Below, one piece after another: positions 1-7,399 of a stretch of 64,000 nt of DNA (position 1 is the stretch's first letter; every line of letters starts with the position of its first letter). A program made the translations under genes and the position numbers. Source of the DNA: Prosthecochloris marina (GTDB lineage Bacteria > Bacteroidota > Chlorobiia > Chlorobiales > Chlorobiaceae); the NCBI RefSeq assembly GCF_003182595.1, contig NZ_PDNZ01000006.1, positions 124,001 through 188,000 on the forward strand. Direction: 5' to 3'. Below the pieces are notes generated by a model that was not told the DNA's origin, ran no database searches, and worked only from the letters and a program-made list of their open reading frames with translations.

Positions 1-5
1 CTCCC

Positions 6-1772
6 CTACTCCGCAACGCTTGCGGACGGAGAAAGCGTCCAATCGTCGATGTTGTAGAAGGTACTGAGTATATTGAGCTCTTCACCTTCTATCCGTTTGT
101 TGAACCCTTGAGTCTCTTTTATCCAGTAAAGAAAAGTCGTCGGCTGATCATGATGCAGAATCTCTTGGTACTCCATCCAGTAAGGTCTTGCATCAAGCGG
201 ATTCAGCTCGGCTTTGGCTAGCTCACAAAGCTCATCGATCTTCGGATTTTGGTAACCGGTAAAATTGAAACGGCTTTTTTCCAGATCGGAACCCCAGCTG
301 TCAAGAGGGTCGATTTCAAGTCCGATGGACCATCCGGCCATCCAGGCATCGATTTTTCGCAAACGCAGATTTTCAAAAAAGACATTCGACTCCTGAACAT
401 CGAGCTGACAATCGATACCGATCTCCCTGAGATTTTGCTGAATGATGACACTTGCAAAATTCCTTCGTTCATTCCCGGCATTGGTAAAAAGAACAAAACT
501 GAACTTCCTGCCGTTTTTCTCCCGGATACCATCAGGCCCTGGCATCCATCCCTCTTTTTCCAAAAGCCTGATGGATTCAGCGGGATCATAGGAATAAGGA
601 ACAACCGCATCGTTGTAAGCCCATTTCAAAGAGGGAGATATATCGGTGCTTGCAACCACCCCGTACTCCCCGAGATAACCGTCGAGAATGGACTGCCTAT
701 CGATCGCCAGAGTCAAAGCTCGCCGAACCGTTGCCGAGCCGAACAAAGGGTGCGGTTTTATGGTACCATCTTGATGATACGCATTACGATCAATATTCGA
801 CCACCCGACATAGTCATAAACGCGAAGACCGACTGGCTTTATTTCCACAGCGGCTTTTGCGGCTTCGAGCCCGTCAAAATCTTCAGGTTTTATGTTTTCG
901 ACAACGTCTACTGCCCCGGTTTGCAACTGTGCGAGACGTACGGTATAATCAGGCACGATTCTGAACATGATACGCGGGATAGTACCGGGCTTGGGAAGAT
1001 TGCTCATCGGATTTGAAGCCAGAACAATCTGCTGCTGCTTCTGCCAATCCTGAAGCACATAAGGGCCTGCACCAAGCGGGTCCTGGTTGAGTGGTGAATG
1101 CCTGAACTCCTGTGGCGGAACCTCTTTCCACACATGTTTTGGAAGCGGAGTCAGAGTAGTATGGAACAAAGCCAGTTGCTCAGGAACCGGTTTGTAAAAG
1201 TTGAACACCAAAGTCGTGTCATCAGGCGTTTCGATTGCTTTGTCGAAATCAATTTCTCCTTTTTCTGCGCCGATAAGCTCGGCGAGATACTGCTGACGAG
1301 GACTTGCAATAACAGGGTTAGCGTACAGTTCATACGTGAACTTGAAATCATGAGATGTAATAGGAGTACCGTCATTCCAACGTGCATCACTTCTCAGCAT
1401 ATACGTTATCGAACGATGGTCTTCGCTCATCTTCCAGGTTCTGGCAAGAGCTCCTGCTGTTTTCTTACCGGAACCATGTTCAGCACTTTCTCTCAGCTTT
1501 TTTTCGAGAGCCACAAAGTTCAAGAGACCTGATGTCGTATCGAACTCACTTTTCAGCAGGCCCGGATAAAGAAGACCGTACACGTTGCGCGACGTCACCG
1601 AAGCTCCGATAACCGGATTGAGATAGTTGGCATCACCAAGCATGGCAATCACCAGCGTCGAATCACCAGCGGAGGAACCACTGACTCGTCCTTTTCCGGA
1701 ACAGCCTGCAAACATCACAGCAAACAATACAGAAATGACGGCAATACCTCTCATGCTTATTTTTCTATTCAT
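6..1772 (-). CDS. Family 5 peptide/oligopeptide-binding lipoprotein (ABC importer)
   Basis: Captures peptides or similar solutes outside the inner membrane for an Opp/Dpp-type ABC importer. The 588-residue product opens with a lipoprotein signal ending FAGC, with the lipidated Cys at residue 24. The rest reads like solute-binding family 5: an early segment with VIGASVTSRNVYGLLYPGL, then RTWKMSEDHRSITYMLRSDA and WNDGTPITSHDFKFTYEL, and LFGSATVRRALTLAIDR in the middle. The ATG at 1772 is chosen because it gives a clean signal peptide; a TTG nine codons upstream is less likely. It overlaps the end of hprK by 8 bases, so the two are probably cotranscribed. No permease is adjacent; an OppF-type ATPase lies at 24.4 kb. 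The ligand is unknown. Confidence 0.85.
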   Translation of the reverse strand: MNRKISMRGIAVISVLFAVMFAGCSGKGRVSGSSAGDSTLVIAMLGDANYLNPVIGASVTSRNVYGLLYPGLLKSEFDTTSGLLNFVALEKKLRESAEHGSGKKTAGALARTWKMSEDHRSITYMLRSDARWNDGTPITSHDFKFTYELYANPVIASPRQQYLAELIGAEKGEIDFDKAIETPDDTTLVFNFYKPVPEQLALFHTTLTPLPKHVWKEVPPQEFRHSPLNQDPLGAGPYVLQDWQKQQQIVLASNPMSNLPKPGTIPRIMFRIVPDYTVRLAQLQTGAVDVVENIKPEDFDGLEAAKAAVEIKPVGLRVYDYVGWSNIDRNAYHQDGTIKPHPLFGSATVRRALTLAIDRQSILDGYLGEYGVVASTDISPSLKWAYNDAVVPYSYDPAESIRLLEKEGWMPGPDGIREKNGRKFSFVLFTNAGNERRNFASVIIQQNLREIGIDCQLDVQESNVFFENLRLRKIDAWMAGWSIGLEIDPLDSWGSDLEKSRFNFTGYQNPKIDELCELAKAELNPLDARPYWMEYQEILHHDQPTTFLYWIKETQGFNKRIEGEELNILSTFYNIDDWTLSPSASVAE

Positions 1773-2784
1773 AGTCTTTTGCAAAATAGTTACTGCCAAA
1801 CCGGGTGCTTAGCATTGACTCCCCATCGATCGATCTTTTAATCCTGTCCTCAAGAGCTTCTGCCGCCACATACCCCGAGTGTTGCTGCAGCAGATAGTTG
1901 AGAGCGACAACCTCGATGATCACGGTAATATTTTTACCCGGATTGATAGGTAATTGAACCAGCGGTACCTCGACACCGAGAATTCTTGTTGTTTTGGTAT
2001 CGAGCCCCAAACGTTCGTAGTCTATTCCTTCATTCCATTCCAGCAGTTCAACAACTACCTGCACAACCTTTTTTTCCCTGATCGCCCTTATACCAAAAGC
2101 AGCTCTTACGTCGACCACACCAAGACCGCGAATTTCCATAAAATGGTCGATGATGTTATTTCTCGAAGCGATCAATACTTTCTCTCCTTTCCTGTTGATA
2201 ACAACCGCATCGTCAGCAACCAGCCGATGTCCTCGCTCAACCAGGTCAAGGGCGACTTCCGACTTTCCAAGACCACTTTTTCCAACCAGGAAAACGCCAA
2301 CCCCGTATACATCGACCATTGAACCATGATACTGCTGATAAACCGAAAATCGATCAACAAGAAAATCGGTAATCAGAAAAATGGTTTTTGTAGAAGCGTT
2401 CCGCGTGGCCAAAACTGCAATACCGGCATCTGTAGCCATATCGAGCAAAACCGGATCCAGCTTGTTGTTGCTTGTAAGAATGATGCATGGAACTTTATAC
2501 TTGACGATATTTTCAAACGCTTTTATCCTCGTCTTGTCATCGAGTTGGTTGAGAAATCTTGTCTCGGTATTACCGAGAATCTGAACCCTTTTGTAGGTAA
2601 AGAGATTGGTGAATCCCGCCAGCGCGAGACCTGGACGGTGAAGATCCCTATCGTAAATACGTCTTTTTTGCTCATCGACACTGTTCAACCGACGAAGCTT
2701 TATATCGATGCTCTTGTTGATATTTTCAATAAAATACTCAACGGTCATCGACCGCCTTTTCAAGCCTTTTTGATCAAAGTTCAT
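1765..2784 (-). CDS. hprK: HPr kinase/phosphorylase
   Basis: ATP-dependent serine kinase/phosphorylase acting on HPr-like phosphocarriers; in Chlorobiota it is usually found without a full sugar PTS, so its signalling target is open. The 339-residue protein has the N-terminal HprK domain, then a catalytic His in HGSMVDV (about residue 153), the P-loop GKSGLGKS (about 168-175) and VADDAVVI. The signature stretch with MEIRGLGVVDVRAAFG follows. The start at 2784 (MNFDQKG) is favoured because the residues after it still look conserved; MTVEY at 2748 is an alternative. It follows raiA, from which it is separated by a strong hairpin, and overlaps the binding lipoprotein gene. Confidence 0.93.
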   Translation of the reverse strand: MNFDQKGLKRRSMTVEYFIENINKSIDIKLRRLNSVDEQKRRIYDRDLHRPGLALAGFTNLFTYKRVQILGNTETRFLNQLDDKTRIKAFENIVKYKVPCIILTSNNKLDPVLLDMATDAGIAVLATRNASTKTIFLITDFLVDRFSVYQQYHGSMVDVYGVGVFLVGKSGLGKSEVALDLVERGHRLVADDAVVINRKGEKVLIASRNNIIDHFMEIRGLGVVDVRAAFGIRAIREKKVVQVVVELLEWNEGIDYERLGLDTKTTRILGVEVPLVQLPINPGKNITVIIEVVALNYLLQQHSGYVAAEALEDRIKRSIDGESMLSTRFGSNYFAKDYE

Positions 2785-2817
2785 GGTAGTAAACAAGCTA
2801 AGAGGTGCATCAAAGAA

Positions 2818-2845
2818 CAACAGGGCCGGATCTCCGGCCCTGTTG
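2818..2845 (-). terminator. Hairpin terminator after raiA
   Basis: A perfect 13-bp inverted repeat (CAACAGGGCCGGA with its complement) and a 2-base loop sits 9 bases past the raiA stop. On the minus strand it is followed by the T-rich TTGTTCTTTG. It probably ends raiA transcription and partly uncouples hprK. Confidence 0.75.
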
Positions 2846-2853
2846 CTTGAAAA

Positions 2854-3183
2854 TTACCTGTGATTCTGCAGCTTTTCCTTATGTTTCCTCAACTGTCTCC
2901 CCAGTGAATCCACACAACTGTCGATTGCCTGCTCATACTTTGCCGCCGCTTCTTTGGCAACAAGAACGTTCTGAGGAATGTGGACCGTTATTTCCGCAAG
3001 CTTGTTTTTCTCAAAGTCGTTTTTCTGATGGTCGAGCACTACATGACAGTTGACAATACCCGAAAAGACCTTGTCCAACGCCTGAACGGCATCACGTGCA
3101 TATTGCTCTATTTCACGATGGTTATTTGTATGTCGTAAGGTAACCTGTATGTTTACCGCTTCTTTTACTTCCGTCCTTGCCAT
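2854..3183 (-). CDS. raiA: Ribosome hibernation promoting factor (HPF/YfiA family)
   Basis: Binds the 30S subunit and silences ribosomes in stationary phase or stress. The 109-residue protein is the short form, without the C-terminal dimerisation domain of long HPF. It shows the family pattern: a beta strand near VNIQVTLRHTNNH, a basic helix, DHQKNDFEKNKLAEITVHI, and a Lys-rich tail helix (DSLGRQLRKHKEKL). The ATG at 3183 is preceded by AGGAGGG at a spacing of 5 bases, which decides against the GTG two codons upstream. It lies between xerC and hprK on the same strand. Confidence 0.9.
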   Translation of the reverse strand: MARTEVKEAVNIQVTLRHTNNHREIEQYARDAVQALDKVFSGIVNCHVVLDHQKNDFEKNKLAEITVHIPQNVLVAKEAAAKYEQAIDSCVDSLGRQLRKHKEKLQNHR

Positions 3184-3256
3184 AGACACCCTCCTTTTAA
3201 AAAATATGTATGAAAAACAGAAAAGAACATTAGGGAAAACTCAAGTACCTGGATGT

Positions 3257-4264
3257 TCATGCCCTTGGATGGGCTTTCTCATAGACTTCCCTCACCCTCC
3301 CAAAGGTTACATGCGTGTATATTTCCGTAGTGGTAAGATTGGTGTGGCCCAGCATCTCGCTTACACTTTTCAGATCAGCCCCGTTGTTCAGCATGTGCGT
3401 TGCGAAACTATGTCGCAGAACATGTGGATTTTTATACTTGAGCTCCGTGACCGCCGACAAATATTTTTTTGTAACTCTCTGAACAAGAACAGGATAAATA
3501 CCCGTACCTTTTTTTGTTACAAAAACATATGCGGTGTCGGGATTCCCCTTATTTTTTATTCTAAAGAAGTTTCGTCTGACTTCAAAATAATTTTTCAGTG
3601 CCTTTGCTGCATGGCTCCCCAGTGGCACTATACGTTGTTTATTTCCCTTACCTGTTATTCTCATGAAGCCCTGTTCGAGGTTGACATGTTCGTGCTCGAG
3701 GCCGACAAGCTCCGATATACGCAGCCCACAACCATAGAGAATTTCAAGCATCGCCCTGTCCCGGCTCAAGGTAAACCGCTCTGCATGATCATCCTTTTTC
3801 CGAGAACCGGTAACAGGAGGAACAGATGAAACGAGAATCTCTTCGAAAAGACTCACTGTCTGCTCTTCATTGAGAAAGCCGGGAACGTTTTTGTTGAAAC
3901 GGGGAGTGGAAACCTGTGCTGGAATCGAAACCTTCACCGCACCGGTTTCAAGAAGAAAATTATAAAAACTTTTGACCGCTGCCAGCTTTCTCGCAATGGA
4001 TTTAGGCTGTAAACCCTCTCGCAGCAAATATCCGAGAAAAAGACGGACATCGAGTACTGTAACCGATCCGGGGTCTCTATCCAATGTATCTTTGCTGCCG
4101 TAATGATCGGCAAGGAAATCGTAAAACTGTGAAAGATCTTTTCGGTAAGCCTTGCAGGTATGCGCCGAATACTGCCTCTGCCCTCTCATGTAATCAAGAA
4201 AAGCATCGAGACCACGGTATGTTGCATTTGCTTCGGAAGCTGCTGGTTTCTCCTTTTTTTTCAT
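3257..4264 (-). CDS. xerC: Tyrosine recombinase XerC/XerD
   Basis: Site-specific recombinase that resolves chromosome dimers at dif with its Xer partner. The 335-residue protein has an N-terminal SAM-like core-binding domain (about 15-115) and a C-terminal catalytic domain. All catalytic residues are visible: R182 (GLRISEL), K206 (TGKGNKQ), H281 and R284 (HVLRHSFATH), H307 (LGHTNL) and nucleophile Y316 (EIYTHV). An insert of about 20 residues near SSVPPVTGSRKKDDH separates the domains. Its ATG overlaps the upstream stop as ATGA. XerC rather than XerD is a judgement from overall feel. It looks like the housekeeping enzyme, not a phage integrase. Confidence 0.85.
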   Translation of the reverse strand: MKKKEKPAASEANATYRGLDAFLDYMRGQRQYSAHTCKAYRKDLSQFYDFLADHYGSKDTLDRDPGSVTVLDVRLFLGYLLREGLQPKSIARKLAAVKSFYNFLLETGAVKVSIPAQVSTPRFNKNVPGFLNEEQTVSLFEEILVSSVPPVTGSRKKDDHAERFTLSRDRAMLEILYGCGLRISELVGLEHEHVNLEQGFMRITGKGNKQRIVPLGSHAAKALKNYFEVRRNFFRIKNKGNPDTAYVFVTKKGTGIYPVLVQRVTKKYLSAVTELKYKNPHVLRHSFATHMLNNGADLKSVSEMLGHTNLTTTEIYTHVTFGRVREVYEKAHPRA

Positions 4265-5091
4265 TGAAGACGCACGGAGATCAGTTCATTCATACCTCGG
4301 ATATAGTATAATATAACGCCACGAAGCAAAAAATAATTCACAGAGGGAACCGTTGTACGACTGGCAAGGGTATCTTCGTATACCTTGATACTGTCGCGAA
4401 ACGCCTCGATAGTTGCATCGAACGTTTTACCATCTTCTGCAGGAGAATGGGTAACGGTAACAAGCAGACGGTCATGCTCGATAGATTCATAAAAACCCTC
4501 GACGAGCGAGCCGGCCCCCGTACCGCCGGGATTCTGCATCACGGGAAGTTCGATTTTCTGCAAAGCTTCATCGCTTAACGCTCCCATGCGCATTTTGTTT
4601 GCTTTTGCCGCATCGTCGCCAATAGTCTCGAGGACTTCCCCGCTCTTGAAATCGAGCAGAAAATAGCTTCTTTCAGGAAATCCTGCGAAAGACCCTGCCG
4701 CGTAAACCAGCATGCCGTCATCGAGGTTCGCGACAAAAGCCGCTTCGGGTCTGGCCCAGACCACATCTGCCTTACGAGGATCCACAGCCCAGATCCCCTT
4801 GTGCTCCGGACTGTTGTCCTGGTAACCATGAATATAGAATAGATTGCCTCTTACAGTTTCAAGACCGGTCATACAGCTCTCCCCGATCATCCCCTGAACA
4901 TGATCACTAAGTGAAAAGTCCTTGAGAATTTCTTTGCCGGATGCGAGTGAAAGACAGGTAAAACTTGTTTTACCGACTTCTTGCAGCCGGTTTTCGCAGA
5001 CAAGCAGGTCCGGTTCGAGAAACATAATCCGCCATAACCGGGCATTCCCGGAAGGTAAATACCGCCAAAGAGGAACACTTTGTTCAGGCAT
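4261..5091 (-). CDS. Conserved hypothetical protein (possibly DUF4905-like)
   Basis: No function recognised. The 276-residue soluble protein has no signal peptide. It reads as a beta-rich propeller-like chain with repeated motifs such as LEPDLLVCEN, TGLETVRGNLFYIHGY, GIWAVDPRKADVVWARPEA and SYFLLDFKSGEVLETIGDD, as in proteins that store or display values. The ATG at 5091 overlaps the methyltransferase gene by 8 bases, and its stop overlaps the xerC start by 4, so translational coupling in a three-gene unit is likely. Likeness to DUF4905 is a weak recollection. Confidence 0.65.
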   Translation of the reverse strand: MPEQSVPLWRYLPSGNARLWRIMFLEPDLLVCENRLQEVGKTSFTCLSLASGKEILKDFSLSDHVQGMIGESCMTGLETVRGNLFYIHGYQDNSPEHKGIWAVDPRKADVVWARPEAAFVANLDDGMLVYAAGSFAGFPERSYFLLDFKSGEVLETIGDDAAKANKMRMGALSDEALQKIELPVMQNPGGTGAGSLVEGFYESIEHDRLLVTVTHSPAEDGKTFDATIEAFRDSIKVYEDTLASRTTVPSVNYFLLRGVILYYIRGMNELISVRLQ

Positions 5092-5785
5092 TATCTTCAA
5101 TGGATTTAGACAATCTGTAAATATTGACCGGTATGACCTGTTTGCCCTTACTGAAACTCCTGGCATAGCTGGTAACGGAAAACCCGTTTTCGAATGCAAG
5201 GTCGAGAAACTGCTCGGCGAGCCTTCTTCTTGGATCGGCAATATAGGCGCATCCTTCCGGCTTGACCAGTTTATCGACAGCATGCACGATAGGCAGTAAA
5301 TTCACTCTTTCATACAATACATCGGCGGCAAAGAGCACATCGAAACGATCCTGCAGATGAATACACCGCCAATCAAGCTGCGCCGTGTCCAGCGAAACAT
5401 CATTTTTCAATGAATTCAGTTGTATAAAGCGAAGAGCCTCTAAGGAATAGTCCGTTGAAAGCACATCAGCCCCTCTTGATGCAGCGACAACGCTCGCCAC
5501 ACCGACACCTGCCCCGATTTCAATGATTTTCTTCTCGCCAACAGCAAGCTCGTCCACAATAAATTCCGAAAGTGTTACGGCTGCCGGCCATATTTCCGCC
5601 CAGTATGGCATTTGTTCATCTTTGACGAAATCCTCAGGGGATATTCTGTCAAGCAAGGCATAACTGTCACGTACACTAACGAACGTGAACGCCTTGTCCA
5701 CAATGGTATAATGGTTTGTTTCGAGATCGTACTCTTTCGACAACTCATCAAAAACAGCCGCCATGTTCTGTTCCGTCCCTATCAT
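5084..5785 (-). CDS. Class I SAM-dependent methyltransferase (protein-lysine MT-like, family 16)
   Basis: Transfers a methyl group from S-adenosylmethionine, probably to a protein. The 233-residue chain has PYWAEIWPAAVTLSEFI upstream of SAM motif I (IIEIGAGVGVASVVAASRGADVLSTDY), then DWRCIHLQDRFDVLFAADVLYE, a pattern typical of the lysine methyltransferase/ETFB-KMT group. It starts the leftward unit with the hypothetical gene and xerC. The substrate cannot be read from sequence. Confidence 0.75.
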   Translation of the reverse strand: MIGTEQNMAAVFDELSKEYDLETNHYTIVDKAFTFVSVRDSYALLDRISPEDFVKDEQMPYWAEIWPAAVTLSEFIVDELAVGEKKIIEIGAGVGVASVVAASRGADVLSTDYSLEALRFIQLNSLKNDVSLDTAQLDWRCIHLQDRFDVLFAADVLYERVNLLPIVHAVDKLVKPEGCAYIADPRRRLAEQFLDLAFENGFSVTSYARSFSKGKQVIPVNIYRLSKSIEDNA

Positions 5786-5931
5786 GTTTCGGTGGCAATC
5801 AAAAGCTTATTTTTATTCGTTCATTGCAGAAAGCTTGAATGTACGGAAAATCAAAGAGAGAATTCTATTTTAACCCGAAAACTCACAAAACGTATCATAA
5901 CAGAGAATCGGAAACGTAAAAACAGCTACAC

Positions 5932-6285
5932 ATGAAAAAAGAACTCCTCGAAGTATTCGACAACCAGTTTCCTGACAGAAACTACACGATTGAAATAGTG
6001 AATCCTGAATTCACATCGGTCTGTCCGAAAACAGGGCTACCTGACTTCGGGACCATCACGATCCGTTACATCCCGGATAAATCCTGTGTCGAGCTCAAAT
6101 CATTGAAATACTATTATCTCGAATTTCGCAATGCCGGTATTTTCTATGAAAATATCACGAACACTATTCTTGATCATATGATCGAAGTACTCGAGCCAAG
6201 GGAACTGACCGTGAAGACAGAGTGGAAAGCGAGAGGTGGAATCACTGAAACCGTAACGGCTTCTTATAGCTCACAGCAACAATAA
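5932..6285 (+). CDS. queF: NADPH-dependent 7-cyano-7-deazaguanine (preQ0) reductase
   Basis: Reduces the nitrile of preQ0 to the amine preQ1 in queuosine synthesis for tRNA. The 117-residue protein is the short, unimodular QueF type. The active-site Cys is in FTSVCPKTGLPDFG, and the QueF motif appears as ELKSLKYYYLEFRN. The catalytic Glu/His region is in the C-terminal half. It is a single gene, divergent from the methyltransferase, with a strong bidirectional terminator downstream. No other queuosine gene is nearby. Confidence 0.95.
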   Translation: MKKELLEVFDNQFPDRNYTIEIVNPEFTSVCPKTGLPDFGTITIRYIPDKSCVELKSLKYYYLEFRNAGIFYENITNTILDHMIEVLEPRELTVKTEWKARGGITETVTASYSSQQQ

Positions 6286-6353
6286 AACCGGCATTGATGC
6301 ATTGGTAGCGGCAATGTCGAAAGCTGGCGATTTGTTGCCAAATACTGTATCAT

Positions 6354-6386
6354 AAAAAACCCCGGAGCAGGACTCCGGGGTTTTTT
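6354..6386. terminator. Bidirectional rho-independent terminator
   Basis: An 8-bp perfect stem CCCCGGAG/CTCCGGGG with a 5-base loop is flanked by six A upstream and six T downstream. It can end both queF (rightward) and pscC (leftward), which converge here. Confidence 0.9.
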
Positions 6387-6427
6387 CACTATCATCACAT
6401 CTAATCAATCTATAGCTAATCCATGTA

Positions 6428-7174
6428 CTAATAATTGGCATTGATGTAGTCGATCAAAGTCTGAACATCTTTCTTTCTGATACCGGAGTTCGGTACAGCT
6501 TTCATTTCCAGGACAATTTTTTCTGTCTCGCCTTTCTTTCTGTACTCACCAAGCTTGACCTCGACGGATTTGATTGCATGGCACCTTGTACATTTTCTCT
6601 GGAACAGCTTATTTGCAGCAGCAAGATCTTTACCGGCCATCGCAACCTGCTCGGTTTTGACAGTCTCTTCAGTTTTGACAGTTTCTTCAACCACCGCAAC
6701 TTCACCTTCGCTGCTAACTGCTTCTTCGATAACCTCTTCCTCCACAGCAGCAGTTTCTTCTTCAACGGGTTGATCCTCGATATTTTCGAAATCTTCACCT
6801 TCATTGAATGCATCGAGCTGCCTTACCGTACGGATATATTTGCCTTCCATGGTGGTTGTACGGCCTTTTTCCCACACAACTTCGAGGCTGATGAACATCA
6901 CAGCAACAATAACAAAAATGCTGACGGGCATGCTCACAACCCATCTATCGCTAACCCTTGCAGACATCTTGCCGAGTCCCCAGATGATCAGAGAAGCGAA
7001 AAAGATCAGGAGAAACCACCCCATAAACGACTTCAGTGGGGTCAGGATCGGGGAGATATTCTCAGCAGGTGTTTGATAACCTGTCAAAAACGATGTAAAG
7101 AAGAACAATACACCCATCAATACGGCACCACCAATGGCTAGTGCATAAAGCTTACCATTTGATTTGTTATCCAT
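6428..7174 (-). CDS. pscC: Photosystem P840 reaction-centre cytochrome c-551
   Basis: Membrane-anchored c-type cytochrome that passes electrons from the menaquinol-cytochrome c oxidoreductase to the special pair P840. The N-terminal sequence (MDNKSNGKLYALAIGGAVLMG) and three membrane segments (about 10-31, 48-68, 82-102) match PscC, and the C-terminal haem motif is CTRCH at 195-199. After the third helix comes an unusual acidic, Glu/Val/Thr-rich linker (about 126-178) with imperfect repeats such as VVEETVKTEETVKTEQ. It makes the protein 248 residues against about 206 remembered for Chlorobaculum. Transcribed divergently from ppc. Confidence 0.95.
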   Translation of the reverse strand: MDNKSNGKLYALAIGGAVLMGVLFFFTSFLTGYQTPAENISPILTPLKSFMGWFLLIFFASLIIWGLGKMSARVSDRWVVSMPVSIFVIVAVMFISLEVVWEKGRTTTMEGKYIRTVRQLDAFNEGEDFENIEDQPVEEETAAVEEEVIEEAVSSEGEVAVVEETVKTEETVKTEQVAMAGKDLAAANKLFQRKCTRCHAIKSVEVKLGEYRKKGETEKIVLEMKAVPNSGIRKKDVQTLIDYINANY

Positions 7175-7399
7175 GACAGCTAAAAATTTGGTGTTAGCGG
7201 TTTACGAATAATTTTAAAAATTAAGATAATCAATATTCGTCAAGCGACAAATAAAATAACCAATTAACCACCCGTTCACCGTTATAATTCGCATAGGTAC
7301 TCCGTCGCTATAAATCCCGAATCCTGAAGGTTTTGTACAGACCTTGACGATGGTTATTTTTCTTGAACAGATCTTCTCTTCAACCTATTTGCTCCCCTG
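7175..7399. promoter_or_regulatory. Divergent promoter region between pscC and ppc
   Basis: 225 bases, AT-rich near pscC, must hold promoters for both divergent genes. No operator or riboswitch was recognised. No strong ribosome-binding site stands out before ppc (CTATTTGCTCCCCTG then ATG). Confidence 0.4.

Noticed and set aside
3257..4264. XerC-like gene as a phage or integron integrase
   Set aside because: It has the housekeeping Xer layout, lacks the extra integron-integrase patch, and sits in a core operon.
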